A stretch of DNA of 64,000 bases from Hippophae tibetana (Eukaryota > Streptophyta > Magnoliopsida > Rosales > Elaeagnaceae). The position numbers and the translations under genes were made by a program. The DNA is taken from positions 5,123,319 to 5,187,318 of the forward strand of contig CM072808.1 in NCBI GenBank assembly GCA_037013495.1. Direction: 5' to 3'. The notes below the pieces were generated by a model. It searched no databases, was not told the origin of the DNA, and saw only the letters and a program-made list of their open reading frames with translations. How positions within the stretch are numbered: the stretch's first letter is position 1; each line of letters opens with the position of its first letter. Positions 48,533 to 61,477 of this stretch are shown piece after piece.

Positions 48533-51500
48533 CTATAAAGGAGATATTGGTGCCGATCAAGGTTTGTTTATTTATATTTTCAATCAATCTCTCTTATTGA
48601 AAAAATATTGAGTAGAAAAAAAGAACGGAGATTTTGTTCAGATTTTCAAGAACAAAAAACATTTGGTAAAAAAGAGTAACAACTTTCAACGGAGATAACT
48701 TTTTACTCGGGTATCGAAACGAATATTATAATTTATGAAATGGAAGCTCGTATAAAATTACACAATATGCATTGGTCTCGCAAGAAAAAAGTCGTTTTTG
48801 TACCCAAATAACATTGTTTACATCATTTAATTAGTGTTTAAAGTTTTTGACGCAACATTTTCATTTTACTTACTTTAGGTTTAATTCAATACAGCTATAA
48901 AGGAGATATTGGTGCCGACCTAGGTTTGTTTATTTATATTTTCAATCAATCTCTCTTATTGAAAAAAATAGAGAAGAGAAAAAGAAAATGAATTAGGTTC
49001 ACATTTTCAAAATCGAAAACACATTTGGTAAATATGAGTTACAACTTTCAACGGAGATAAATTTTGACTGATGTATTGAAACTATTATTATAATATATCA
49101 AATTAAAGCTCTTATCAAATTAAACAATATGCATTTTCCTCGATAGGAAAATCATTTTTGTACCCAAATAACATCGTTTACATCACTTATTTACTGTTTA
49201 AAGTTTTTGACTCACCATTTTCATTTTACTTACTTCCGGTTTAATTCAATATAGCTATAAAGGAGATATTGGTGCCGATCAAGGTTTGTTTATTTATATT
49301 TTCAATCAATATTTCTTATTGAATAAATATTGAGTAGAAAAAAAGAACTGAGATTTTGTTCACATTTTCAAGAACAAAAAACATTTGGTAAAAAAGAGTA
49401 ACAACTTTCAACGGAGATAACTTTTTACTCGGGTATCGAAACGAATATTATAATTTATGAAATGGAAGCTCGTATAAAATTACACAATATGGAGTGGTCT
49501 CGCATGAAAAAAGTCGTTTTTGTACCCAAATAACATTGTTTACATCATTTATTTAGTGTTTAAAGTTTTTGACGCAACATTTTCATTTTACTTACTTTAG
49601 GTTTAATTCAATACAGCTATAAAGGAGATATTGGTGCCGACCTAGGTTTGTTTATTTATATTTTCAATCAATCTCTCTTATTGAAAAAAATAGAGAAGAG
49701 AAAAAGAAAATGAATTAGGTTCACATTTTCAAAATCGAAAACACATTTGCTAAATATGAGTTACAACTTTCAACGGAGATAAATTTTGACTGATGTATCG
49801 AAACGAATATTATAATATATCAAATTAAAGCTCATATCAAATTAAACAATATGCATTTTCCTCGAAAGCAAAATCATTTTTGTACCCAAATAACATCGTT
49901 TACATCACTTATTTACTATTTAAAGTTTTTGACGTACTATTTTCATTTTACTTACTTCCGGCTTAATTCAATAGAGCTATAAAGGAGATATTGGCGCCGA
50001 TCAATGTTTATTTTTTATATTTTTAATCAATCTCTCTTATTGAAAAAATATTGAGTAGAAATAAAGAATGGAGATTTTGTTCACATTTTCAAGAAGAAAA
50101 AACATTTGGTAAAAAAGAGTAACAACTTTCAACGGAGATAACTTTTTACTCGGGTATCGAAACGAATATTATAATTTATGAAATGGAAGCTCGAATAAAA
50201 TTACACAATATGCATTGGTCTCGCAAGAAAAAAGTCGTTTTTGTACCCAAATAACATTGTTTACATCATTTAATTAGTGTTTAAAGTTTTTGACGCAACA
50301 TTTTCATTTTACTTACTTTAGGTTTAATTCAATAGAGCTATAAAGGAGATATTGGTGCCGACCTAGGTTTGTTTATTTATATTTTCAATCAATCTCTCTT
50401 ATTAAAAAAAATAGAGAAGAGAAAAAGAAAATGAATTAGGTTCACATTTTCAAAATCGAAAACACATTTGGTAAATATGAGTTACAACTTTCAACGGAGA
50501 TAAATTTTGACTGATGTATCGAAACGACTATTATAATATATCAAATTAAAGCTCATATCAAATTAAACAATATGCATTTTCCTCGAAAGGAAAATCATTT
50601 TTGTACCCAAATAACATCGTTTACATCACTTATTTACTATTTAAAGTTTTTGACGTACCATTTTCATTTTACTTACTTTCGGCTTAATTCAATAGAGCTA
50701 TAAAGGAGATATTGGCGCCGATCAATGTTTGTTTTCTATATTTTCAATCAATCTCTCTTATTGAAAAAATATTGAGAGGAAAAAAAGAACGGAGATTTTG
50801 TTCACATTTTCAAAAAGAAAAAAACATTTGGTACATAAGAGTAACAACTTTCAACGGAGATAACTTTTTACTCGTGTATCGAAACGAATATTATAATTTA
50901 TGAAATGGAAGCTCGTATCAAATTACACACTAGTCATTGGTCTCGCAACAAAAAAGTCGTTTTTGTACCCAAATAACATTGTTTACATCATTTATTTAGT
51001 GTTTAAAGTTTTTGTCGCAGCATTTTCATTTTACTTACTTTAGGTTTAATTCAATAGAGCTATAAAGGAGATATTAGTGCCAACCTAGGTTTGTTTATTT
51101 ATATTTTCAATCAATCTCTCTTATTGAAAAAAATAGAGAAGAGAAAAAGAAAATGAATTAGGTTCACATTTTCAAAATCGAAAACACATTTGGTAAATAT
51201 GAGTTAAAACTATCAACGGAGATAAATTTTGACTGAGGTATCGAAACTATTATTATAATATATCAAATTAAAGCTCGTATCAAATTAAACAATATGCATT
51301 TTCCTCGATAGGAAAATCATTTTTGGACCCAAATAACATCGTTTACATCACTTATTTACTGTTTAAAGTTTTTGACTCACCATTTTCATTTTACTTACTT
51401 CCGGTTTAATTCAATAGAGCTATAAAGGAGATATTGGTGCCGATCAAGGTTTGTTTATTTATATTTTCAATCAATATCTCTTATTGAAAAAATATTGAGT

Positions 51501-51781
51501 AGAAAAAAAGAACGGAGATTTTGTTCACATTTTCAAGAACAAAAAACATTTGGTAAAAAAGAGTAACAACTTTCAACGGAGATAACTTTTTACTCGGGTA
51601 TCGAAACGAATATTATAATTTATGAAATGGAAGCTCGTATAAAATTACACAATATGCAGTGGTCTCGCATGAAAAAAGTAGTTTTTGTACCCAAATAACA
51701 TTGTTTACATCATTTAATTAGTGTTTAAAGTTTTTGACGCAATATTTTCATTTTACTTAGTTTAGGTTTAATTCAATAAAG
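48533..51781 (+). repeat. Mosaic X/Y dimers
   Basis: Nine monomers (anchors 48533, 48895, 49255, 49617, 49977, 50338, 50698, 51060, 51420) with normal 360-362 bp spacing and regular Y-X alternation. Unit 50698 is a Y with ATATTGAGAGG for ATATTGAGTAG and ACTAGT at 50929, followed by the linked TTAGTGCCAACC X at 51060. No multi-monomer period repeats in this stretch. Confidence 0.75.
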
Positions 51782-53180
51782 CTATAAAGGAGATATTGGT
51801 GCCGACCTAGGTTTGTTTATTTATATTTTCAATCAATCTCTCTTATTAAAAAAAATAGAGAAGAGAAAAAGAAAATGAATTAGGTTCACATTTTCAAAAT
51901 CGAAAACACATTTGGTAAATATGAGTTACAACTTTCAACGGAGATAAATTTTGACTGAGGTATCGAAACTATTATTATAATATATCAAATTAAAGCTCTT
52001 ATCAAATTAAACAATATGCATTTTCCTCGATAGGAAAATCATTTTTGTACTCAAATAAAATCGTTTACATCACTTGTTTACTGTTTAAAGTTTTTGACTC
52101 ACCATTTTCATTTTACTTACTTCCGGTTTAATTCAATACAGCTATAAAGGAGATATTGGTGCCGATCAAGGTTTGTTTATTTATATTTTCAATCAATTTC
52201 TCATATTGAAAAAATATTGAGTAGAAAAAAAGAACGGAGATTTTGTTCACATTTTCAAGAACAAAAAACATTTGGTAAAAAAGAGTAACAACTTTCAACG
52301 GAGATAACTTTTTACTCGATTATCGAAACGAATATTATAATTTATGAAATGGAAGCTCGTATAAAATTACACAATATGCAGTGGTCTCGCATGAAAAAAG
52401 TAGTTTTTGTACCCAAATAACATTGTTTACATCATTTAATTAGTGTTTAAAGTTTTTGACGCAATATTTTCATTTTACTTAGTTTAGGTTTAATTCAATA
52501 AAGCTATAAAGGAGATATTGGTGCCGACCTAGGTTTGTTTATTTATATTTTCAATCAATCTCTCTTATTAAAAAAAATAGAGAAGAGAAAAAGAAAATGA
52601 ATTAGGTTCACATTTTCAAAATCGAAAACACATTTGGTAAATATGAGTTACAACTTTCAACGGAGATAAATTTTGACTGAGGTATCGAAACTATTATTAT
52701 AATATATCAAATTAAAGCTCTTATCAAATTAAACAATATGCATTTTCCTCGATAGGAAAATCATTTTTGTACTCAAATAAAATCGTTTACATCACTTGTT
52801 TACTGTTTAAAGTTTTTGACTCACCATTTTCATTTTACTTACTTCCGGTTTAATTCAATACAGCTATAAAGGAGATATTGGTGCCGATCAAGGTTTGTTT
52901 ATTTATATTTTCAATCAATTTCTCATATTGAAAAAATATTGAGTAGAAAAAAAGAACGGAGATTTTGTTCACATTTTCAAGAACAAAAAACATTTGGTAA
53001 AAAAGAGTAACAACTTTCAACGGAGATAACTTTTTACTCGATTATCGAAACGAATATTATAATTTATGAAATGGAAGCTCGTATCAAATTACACAATATG
53101 CATTGGTCTCGCAAGAAAAAAGTCGTTTTTATACCCAAATAACATTGTTTACATCTTACTTTAGGTTTAATTGGATAGAG
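51782..53180 (+). repeat. Tandem X-Y dimer duplication, second copy truncated
   Basis: The dimer 51782-52503 (722 bp) is followed by a second copy from 52504. Shared variants are ACTTAGTTTAGG and AATAAAGCTAT around the X anchor, CTTATTAAAAAAAATAG in X, CACTTGTTTACTG at the X end, and CAATTTCTCATATTG in Y. A third related pair is at 54263 and 54623. The second Y (52864) switches to a TATGCATTGG ending and loses 45 bp, so it is only 317 bp long. Confidence 0.82.
53150..53165 (+). other. 45 bp deletion breakpoint
   Basis: TTGTTTACATC joins directly to TTACTTTAGG at about 53155/53156. In other Y monomers 45 bp lies between these points. The spacing 52864 to 53181 is 317 bp instead of 362. I see almost no shared sequence at the join. 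The following X anchor is preceded by AATTGGATAGAG, a variant I saw only here. Confidence 0.85.
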
Positions 53181-56100
53181 CTATAAAGGAAATATTAGTG
53201 CCAACCTAGGTTTGTTTATTTATATTTTCAATCAATCTCTTTTATTGAAAAAAATAGAGAAGAGAAAAAGAAAATGAATTAGGTTCACATTTTCAAAATC
53301 GAAAACACATTTGGTAAATATGAGTTACAACTTTGAACGGAGATAAATTTTGACTGAGGTATCGAAACTATTATTATAATATATCAAATTAAAGCTCGTA
53401 TCAAATTAAACAATATGCATTTTCCTCGATAGGAAAATCATTTTTGTACCCAAATAACATCGTTTACATCACTTATTTACTGTTTAAAGTTTTTGACTCA
53501 CTATTTTCATTTTACTTACTTCTGGTTTAATTCAATAGAGCTATAAAGGAGATATTGGTGCCGATCAAGGTTTGTTTATTTATATTTTCAATCAATCTCT
53601 CTTATTGAAAAAAATAGAGAAGAGAAAAAGAAAATGAATTAGGTTCACATTTTCAAAATCGAAAACACATTTGGTAAATATGAGTTACAACTTTCAACGG
53701 AGATAAATTTTGACTGATGTATTGAAACTATTATTATAATATATCAAATTAAAGCTCTTATCAAATTAAACAATATGCATTTTCCTCGATAGGAAAATCA
53801 TTTTTGTACCCAAATAACATCGTTTACATCACTTATTTATTGTTTAAAGTTTTTGACTCACCATTTTCATTTTACTTACTTCCGGTTTAATTCAATATAG
53901 CTATAAAGGAGATATTGGTGCCGATCAAGGTTTGTTTATTTATAATTTCAATCAATCTCTCTTATTGAAAAAATATTGAGTAGAAAAAAAGAACGGAGAT
54001 TTTGTTCAGATTTTCAAGAACAAAAAACATTTGGTAAAAAAGAGTAACAACTTTCAACGGAGATAACTTTTTACTCGGGTATCGAAACGAATATTATAAT
54101 TTATGAAATGGAAGCTCGTATAAAATTACACAATATGCAGTGGTCTCGCATGAAAAAAGTCGTTTTTGTACCCAAATAACATTGTTTACATCATTTAATT
54201 AGTGTTTAAAGTTTTTGACGCAATATTTTCATTTTACTTACTTTAGGTTTAATTCAATAAAGCTATAAAGGAGATATTGGTGCCGACCTAGGTTTGTTTA
54301 TTTATATTTTCAATCAATCTCTCTTATTAAAAAAAATAGAGAAGAGAAAAAGAAAATGAATTAGGTTCACATTTTCAAAATCGAAAACACATTTGGTAAA
54401 TATGAGTTACAACTTTCAACGGAGATAAATTTTGACTGAGGTATCGAAACTATTATTATAATATATCAAATTAAAGCTCTTATCAAATTAAACAATATGC
54501 ATTTTCCTCGATAGGAAAATCATTTTTGTACTCAAATAACATCGTTTACATCACTTATTTACTGTTTAAAGTTTTTGACTCACCATTTTCATTTTACTTA
54601 CTTCCGGTTTAATTCAATACAGCTATAAAGGAGATATTGGTGCCGATCAAGGTTTGTTTATTTATATTTTCAATCAATTTCTCATATTGAAAAAATATTG
54701 AGTAGAAAAAAAGAACGGAGATTTTGTTCACATTTTCAAGAACAAAAAACATTTGGCAAAAAAAAGTAACAACTTTCAACGGAGATAACTTTTTACTCGA
54801 TTATCGAAACGAATATTATAATTTATGAAATGGAAGCTCGTATCAAATTACACAATATGCATTGGTCTCGCAAGAAAAAAGTCGTTTTTATACCCAAATA
54901 ACATTGTTTACATCATTTAATTAGTGTTTAAAGTTTTTGACGCAGTATTTTCATTTTGCTTACTTTAGGTTTAATTCAATAGAGCTATAAAGGAGATATT
55001 GGTGACGACCTAGGTTTGTTTATTTATATTTTCAATCAATCTCTCTTATTGAATAAAATAGAGAAGAGAAAAAGAAAATGAATTAGGTTCACATTTTCAA
55101 AATCGAAAACACATTTGCTAAATATGAGTTACAACTTTCAACGGAGATAAATTTTGACTGATGTATCGAAACGAATATTATAATATATCAAATTAAAGCT
55201 CATATCAAATTAAACAATATGCATTTTCCTCGAAAGGAAAATCATTTTTGTACCCAAATAACATCGTTTACATCACTTATTTACTATTTAAAGTTTTTGA
55301 CGTACCATTTTCATTTTACTTACTTCCGGCTTAATTCAATAGAGCTATAAAGGAGATATTGGCGCCGATCAATGTTTGTTTTTTATATTTTTAATCAATC
55401 TCTCTTATTGAAAAAATATTGAGTAGAAAAAAAAAACGGAGATTTTGTTCACATTTTCAAAAACAAAAAAAACATTTGGTAAATAAGAGTAACAACTTTC
55501 AACGGAGATAACTTTTTACTCGGGTATCGAAACGAATATTTTAATTTATGAAATGGAAGCTCGTATCAAATTACACACTAGTCATTGGTCTCGCAACAAA
55601 AAAGTTGTTTTTGTACCCAAATAACATTGTTTACATCATTTATTTAGTGTTTAAAGTTTTTGACGCAGCATTTTCATTTTACTTACTTTAGGTTTAATTC
55701 GATAGAGCTATAAAGGAGATATTAGTGCCAACCTAGGTTTGTTTATTTATATTTTCAATCAATCTCTTTTATTGAAAAAAATAGAGAAGAGAAAAAGAAA
55801 ATGAATTAGGTTCACATTTTCAAAATCGAAAACACATTTGGTAAATATGAGTTACAACTTTCAACGGAGATAAATTTTGACTGAGGTATCGAAACTATTA
55901 TTATAATATATCAAATTAAAGCTCTTATCAAATTAAACAATATGCATTTTCCTCGATAGGAAAATCATTTTTGTACTCAAATAACATCGTTTACATCACT
56001 TATTTACTGTTTTTAGTTTTTGACTCACCATTTTCATTTTACTTACTTCCGGTTTAATTCAATACAGCTATAAAGGAGATATTGGGGCCGATCAAGGTTT

Positions 56101-57147
56101 GTTTATTTATATTTTCAATCAATCTCTCTTATTGAAAAAATATTGAGTAGAAAAAAAGAACGGAGATTTTGTTCAGATTTTCAAGAACAAAAAACATTTG
56201 GTAAAAAAGAGTAACAACTTCCAACGGAGATAACTTTTTACTCGATTATCGAAACGAATATTATAATTTATGAAATGGAAGCTCGTATCAAATTACACAA
56301 TATGCATTGGTCTCGCAAGAAAAAGTCGTTTTTATAGCCAAATAACATTGTTTACATCATTTAATTAGTGTTTAAAGTTTTTGACGCAGTATTTTCATTT
56401 TACTTACTTTAGGTTTAATTCAATAGAGCTATAAAGGAGATATTGGTGACGACCTAGGTTTGTTTATTTATATTTTCAATCAATCTCTCTTATTGAAAAA
56501 AATAGAGAAGAGAAAAAGAAAATGAATTAGGTTCACATTTTCAAAATCGAAAATATATTTGGTAAATATGAGTTACTACTTTCAACGGAGATAAATTTTG
56601 ACTCATGTATCGAAACGAATATTATAATATATCAAATTAAAGCTCATATCAAATTAAACAATATGCATTTTCCTCGAAAGGAAAATCATTTTTGTACCCA
56701 AATAACATCGTTTACATCACTTATTTACTGTTTAATGTTTTGGACGCACCATTTTCATTTTACTTACTTCCGGTTTAATTGAAAAGAGCTATAAAGGAGA
56801 TATTGGTGCCGATCAAGGTTTGTTTTTTATATTTTCAATCAATCTCTCTTATTGAAAAAAATAGAGAAGAGAAAAAGAAAATGAATGTGGTTCACATTTT
56901 CAAAATAGAAAACACATATGGTAAATATGAGTTACAACTTTCAACAGAGATAAATTTTGACTGAGGTATCGAAACTATTATTATAATATATCAAATTAAA
57001 GCTCGTATCAAATTAAAAAATATGCATTTTCCTCGATAGGAAAATCATTTTTGTACCCAAATAACATCGTTTACATCACTTATTTACTGTTTAAAGTTTT
57101 TGACTCACCATTTTCATTTTACTTACTTCCGGTTTAATTCAATAGAG
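53181..57147 (+). repeat. Mosaic monomers with two Y/X chimeras
   Basis: Eleven monomers (anchors 53181, 53541, 53901, 54263, 54623, 54985, 55345, 55708, 56068, 56429, 56789). Units 53541 and 56789 start as Y (GATCAAGG) and continue as X (TAGAGAAGAG). Unit 55345 has ACTAGT at 55577 and is followed by the linked X at 55708, whose anchor is preceded by AATTCGATAGAG. That AATTCGATAGAG form becomes common from here to the end of the window. Confidence 0.77.
56789..57147 (+). repeat. Chimeric monomer: Y start, X body
   Basis: It begins AAAAGAGCTATAAAGG, GATCAAGG and TTGTTTTTTATATT, a Y start like the P5 unit at 8870. It then has AAAATAGAGAAGAG and GAATGTGGTTCAC as in X. GAATGTGG for GAATTAGG removes a stop codon and accounts for the short open frame around 56779-56964. 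There is nothing else to suggest coding. Confidence 0.8.
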
Positions 57148-59312
57148 CTATAAAGGAGATATTGGTGCCGATCAAGGTTTGTTTATTTATATTTTCAATC
57201 AATATCTCTTATTGAAAAAATATTGAGTAGAAATAAAGAACGGAGATTTTGTTCACATTTTCAAGAACAAAAAACATTTGGTAAAAAAGAGTAACAACTT
57301 TCAACGGAGATAACTTTTTACTCGGGTATCGAAACGAATATTATAATTTATGAAATGGAAGCTCGTATCAAATTACACACTAGTCATTGGTCTCGCAACA
57401 AAAAAGTTGTTTTTGTACCCAAATAACATTGTTTACATCATTTATTTAGTGTTTAAAGTTTTTGACGCAGCATTTTCACTTTACTTACTTTAGGTTTAAT
57501 TCGATAGAGCTATAAAGGAGATATTAGTGCCAACCTAGGTTTGTTTATTTATATTTTCAATCAATCTCTTTTATTGAAAAAAATAGAGAAGAGAAAAAGA
57601 AAATGAATTAGGTTCACATTTTCAAAATCGAAAACACATTTGGTAAATATGAGTTACAACTTTCAACGGAGATAAATTTTGACTGAGGTATCGAAACTAT
57701 TATTATAATATATCAAATTAAAGCTCGTATCAAATTAAACAATATGCATTTTCCTCGATAGGAAAATCATTTTTGTACCCAAATAACATCGTTTACATGA
57801 CTTATTTACTGTTTAAAGTTTTTGACTCACTATTTTCATTTTACTTACTTCCGGTTTAATTCAATAGAGCTATAAAGGAGATATTGGTGCCGATCAAGGT
57901 TTGTTTATTTATATTTTCAATCAATATCTCTTATTGAAAAAATATTGAGTAGAAATAAAGAACGGAGATTTTGTTCACATTTTCAAGAACAAAAAACATT
58001 TGGTAAAAAAGAGTAACAACTTTCAACGGAGATAACTTTTTACTCGGGTATCGAAACGAATATTATAATTTATGAAATGGAAGCTCGAATAAAATTACAC
58101 AATATGCATTGGTCTCGCAAGAAAAAAGTCGTTTTTGTACCCAAATAACATTGTTTACATCATTTAATTAGTGTTTAAAGTTTTTGACACAACATTTTCA
58201 TTTTACTTACTTTAGGTTTAATTCAATAGCGCTATAAAGGAGATATTGGTGCCGACCTAGGTTTGTTTATTTATATTTTCAATCAATCTCTCTTATTGAA
58301 AAAAATAGAGAAGAGAAAAAGAAAATGAATTAGGTTCACATTTTCAAAATCGAAAACACATTTGGTAAATATGAGTTACAACTTTCAACGGAGATAAATT
58401 TTGACTGAGGTATCGAAACTATTATTATAATATATCAAATTAAAGCGCTTATCAAATTAAACAATATGCAGTTTCCTCGTTAGGAAAATCATTTTTGTAC
58501 TCAAATAACATCGTTTACATCACTTATTTACTGTTTAAAGTTTTTGACTCACCATTTTCATTTTACTTACTTCCGGTTTAATTCAATACAGCTATAAAGG
58601 AGATATTGGTGCCGATCAAGGTTTGTTTATTTATATTTTCAATCAATCTCTCTTATTGAAAAAATATTGAGTAGAAAAAAAGAACGGAGATTTTGTTCAG
58701 ATTTTCAAGAACAAAAAACATTTGGTAAAAAAGAGTAACAACTTTCAACGGAGATAACTTTTTACTCGGGTATCGAAACGAATATTATAATTTATGAAAT
58801 GGAAGCTCGTATCAAATTACACAATATGCATTGGTCTCGCAACAAAAAAGTCGTTTTTGTACCCAAAGAACATTGTTTACATCATTTATTTAGTGTTTAA
58901 AGTTTTTGACGCAGCATTTTCATTTTACTTACTTTAGGTTTAATTCGATAGAGCTATAAAGGAGATATTAGGGCCAACCTAGGTTTGTTTATTTATATTT
59001 TCAATCAATCTCTCTTATTGAAAAAATAGAGAAGAGAAAAAGAAAATGAATTAGGTTCACATTTTCAAAATCGAAAACACATTTGGTAAATATGAGTTAC
59101 AACTTTCAACGGAGATAAATTTTGACTGAGGTATCGAAACTATTATTATAATATATCAAATTAAAGCGCTTATCAAATTAAACAATATGCAGTTTCCTCG
59201 ATAGGAAAATCATTTTTGTACTCAAATAACATCGTTTACATCACTTATTTACTGTTTAAAGTTTTTGACTCACCATTTTCATTTTACTTACTTCCGGTTT
59301 AATTCAATACAG
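57148..59312 (+). repeat. Six monomers related to the terminal hexamer HOR
   Basis: Anchors 57148, 57510, 57870, 58232, 58592 and 58954. The run 57510-58953 matches 60397-61839 at a shift of about 2887 bp (eight monomers), with shared AATTCGATAGAG, ACATGACTTATTT, GCTCGAATAAAATT and AATAGCGCTATAAAGG. Unit 58954 has TTAGGGCCAACC and an A-run one base shorter. This looks like an earlier or recombined form of the unit that repeats from 59313. Confidence 0.75.
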
Positions 59313-61477
59313 CTATAAAGGAGATATTGGTGCCGATCAAGGTTTGTTTATTTATATTTTCAATCAATCTCTCTTATTGAAAAAATATTGAGTAGAAAAA
59401 AAGAACGGAGATTTTGTTCAGATTTTCAAGAACAAAAAACATTTGGTAAAAAAGAGTAACAACTTTCAACGGAGATAACTTTTTACTCGGGTATCGAAAC
59501 GAATATTATAATTTATGAAATGGAAGCTCGTATCAAATTACACACTAGTCATTGGTATCGCCACAAAAAAGTTGTTTTTGTACCCAAATAACATTGTTTA
59601 CATCATTTATTTAGTGTTTAAAGTTTTTGACGCAGCATTTTCATTTTACTTACTTTAGGTTTAATTCGATAGAGTTATAAAGGAGATATTAGTGCCAACC
59701 TAGGTTTGTTTATTTATATTTTCAATCAATCTCTTTTATTGAAAAAAATAGAGAAGAGAAAAAGAAAATGAATTAGGTTCACATTTTCAAAATCGAAAAC
59801 ACATTTGGTAAATATGAGTTACAACTTTCAACGGAGATAAATTTTGACTGAGGTAACGAAACTATTATTATAATATATCAAATTAAAGCGCTTATCAAAT
59901 TAAACAATATGCAGTTTCCTCGATAGGAAAATCATTTTTGTACTCAAATAACATCGTTTACATCACTTATTTACTGTTTAAAGTTTTTGACTCACCATTT
60001 TCATTTTACTTACTTCCGGTTTAATTCAATACAGCTATAAAGGAGATATTGGTGCCGATCAAGGTTTGTTTATTTATATTTTCAATCAATCTCTCTTATT
60101 GAAAAAATATTGAGTAGAAAAAAAGAACGGAGATTTTGTTCAGATTTTCAAGAACAAAAAACATTTGGTAAAAAAGAGTAACAACTTTCAACGGAGATAA
60201 CTTTTTACTCGGGTATCGAAACGAATATTATAATTTATGAAATGGAAGCTCGTATCAAATTACACACTAGTCATTGGTCTCGCAACAAAAAAGTTGTTTT
60301 TGTACCCAAATAACATTGTTTACATCATTTATTTAGTGTTTAAAGTTTTTGACGCAGCATTTTCATTTTACTTACTTTAGGTTTAATTCGATAGAGCTAT
60401 AAAGGAGATATTAGTGCCAACCTAGGTTTGTTTATTTATATTTTCAATCCATCTCTTTTATTGAAAAAAATAGAGAAGAGAAAAAGAAAATGAATTAGGT
60501 TCACATTTTCAAAATCGAAAACACATTTGGTAAATATGAGTTACAACTTTCAACGGAGATAAATTTTGACTGGGGTATCGAAACTATTATTATAATATAT
60601 CAAATTAAAGCTCGTATCAAATTAAACAATATGCATTTTCCTCGATAGGAAAATCATTTTTGTACCCAAATAACATCGTTTACATGACTTATTTACTGTT
60701 TAAAGTTTTTGACTCACTATTTTCATTTTACTTACTTCCGGTTTAATTCAATAGAGCTATAAAGGAGATATTGGTGCCGATCAAGGTTTGTTTATTTATA
60801 TTTTCAATCAATATCTCTTATTGAAAAAATATTGAGTAGAAATAAAGAACGGAGATTTTGTTCACATTTTCAAGAACAAAAAACATTTGGTAAAAAAGAG
60901 TAACAACTTTCAACGGAGATAACTTTTTACTCGGGTATCGAAACGAATATTATAATTTATGAAATGGAAGCTCGAATAAAATTACACAATATGCATTGGT
61001 CTCGCAAAAAAAAATTCGTTTTTGTACCCAAATAACATTGTTTACATCACTTAATTAGTGTTTAAAGTTTTTGACGCAACATTTTCATTTTACTTACTTT
61101 AGGTTTAATTCAATAGCGCTATAAAGGAGATATTGATGCCGACCTAGGTTTGTTTATTTATATTTTCAATCAATCTCTCTTATTGAAAAAATAGAGAAGA
61201 GAAAAAGAAAATGAATTAGGTTCACATTTTCAAAATCGAAAACACATTTGGTAAATATGAGTTACAACTTTCAACGGAGATAAATTTTGACTGAGGTATC
61301 GAAACTATTATTATAATATATCAAATTAAAGCGCTTATCAAATTAAACAATATGCAGTTTCCTCGATAGGAAAATCATTTTTGTACTCAAATAACATCGT
61401 TTACATCACTTATTTACTGTTTAAAGTTTTTGACTCACCATTTTCATTTTACTTACTTCCGGTTTAATTCAATACAG
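59313..61477 (+). repeat. Terminal hexamer HOR (2165 bp), copy 1
   Basis: Anchors 59313 Y, 59675 X, 60035 Y, 60397 X, 60757 Y and 61119 X. Markers are CATTGGTATCGCCAC with ACTAGT (59544) in unit 1, GAGTTATAAAGG at the unit 2 anchor, ACTAGT (60266) in unit 3, CAATCCATCTC in unit 4, GCAAAAAAAAATTCG in unit 5, and AATAGCGCTATAAAGG at unit 6. Each recurs at +2165. Confidence 0.88.
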
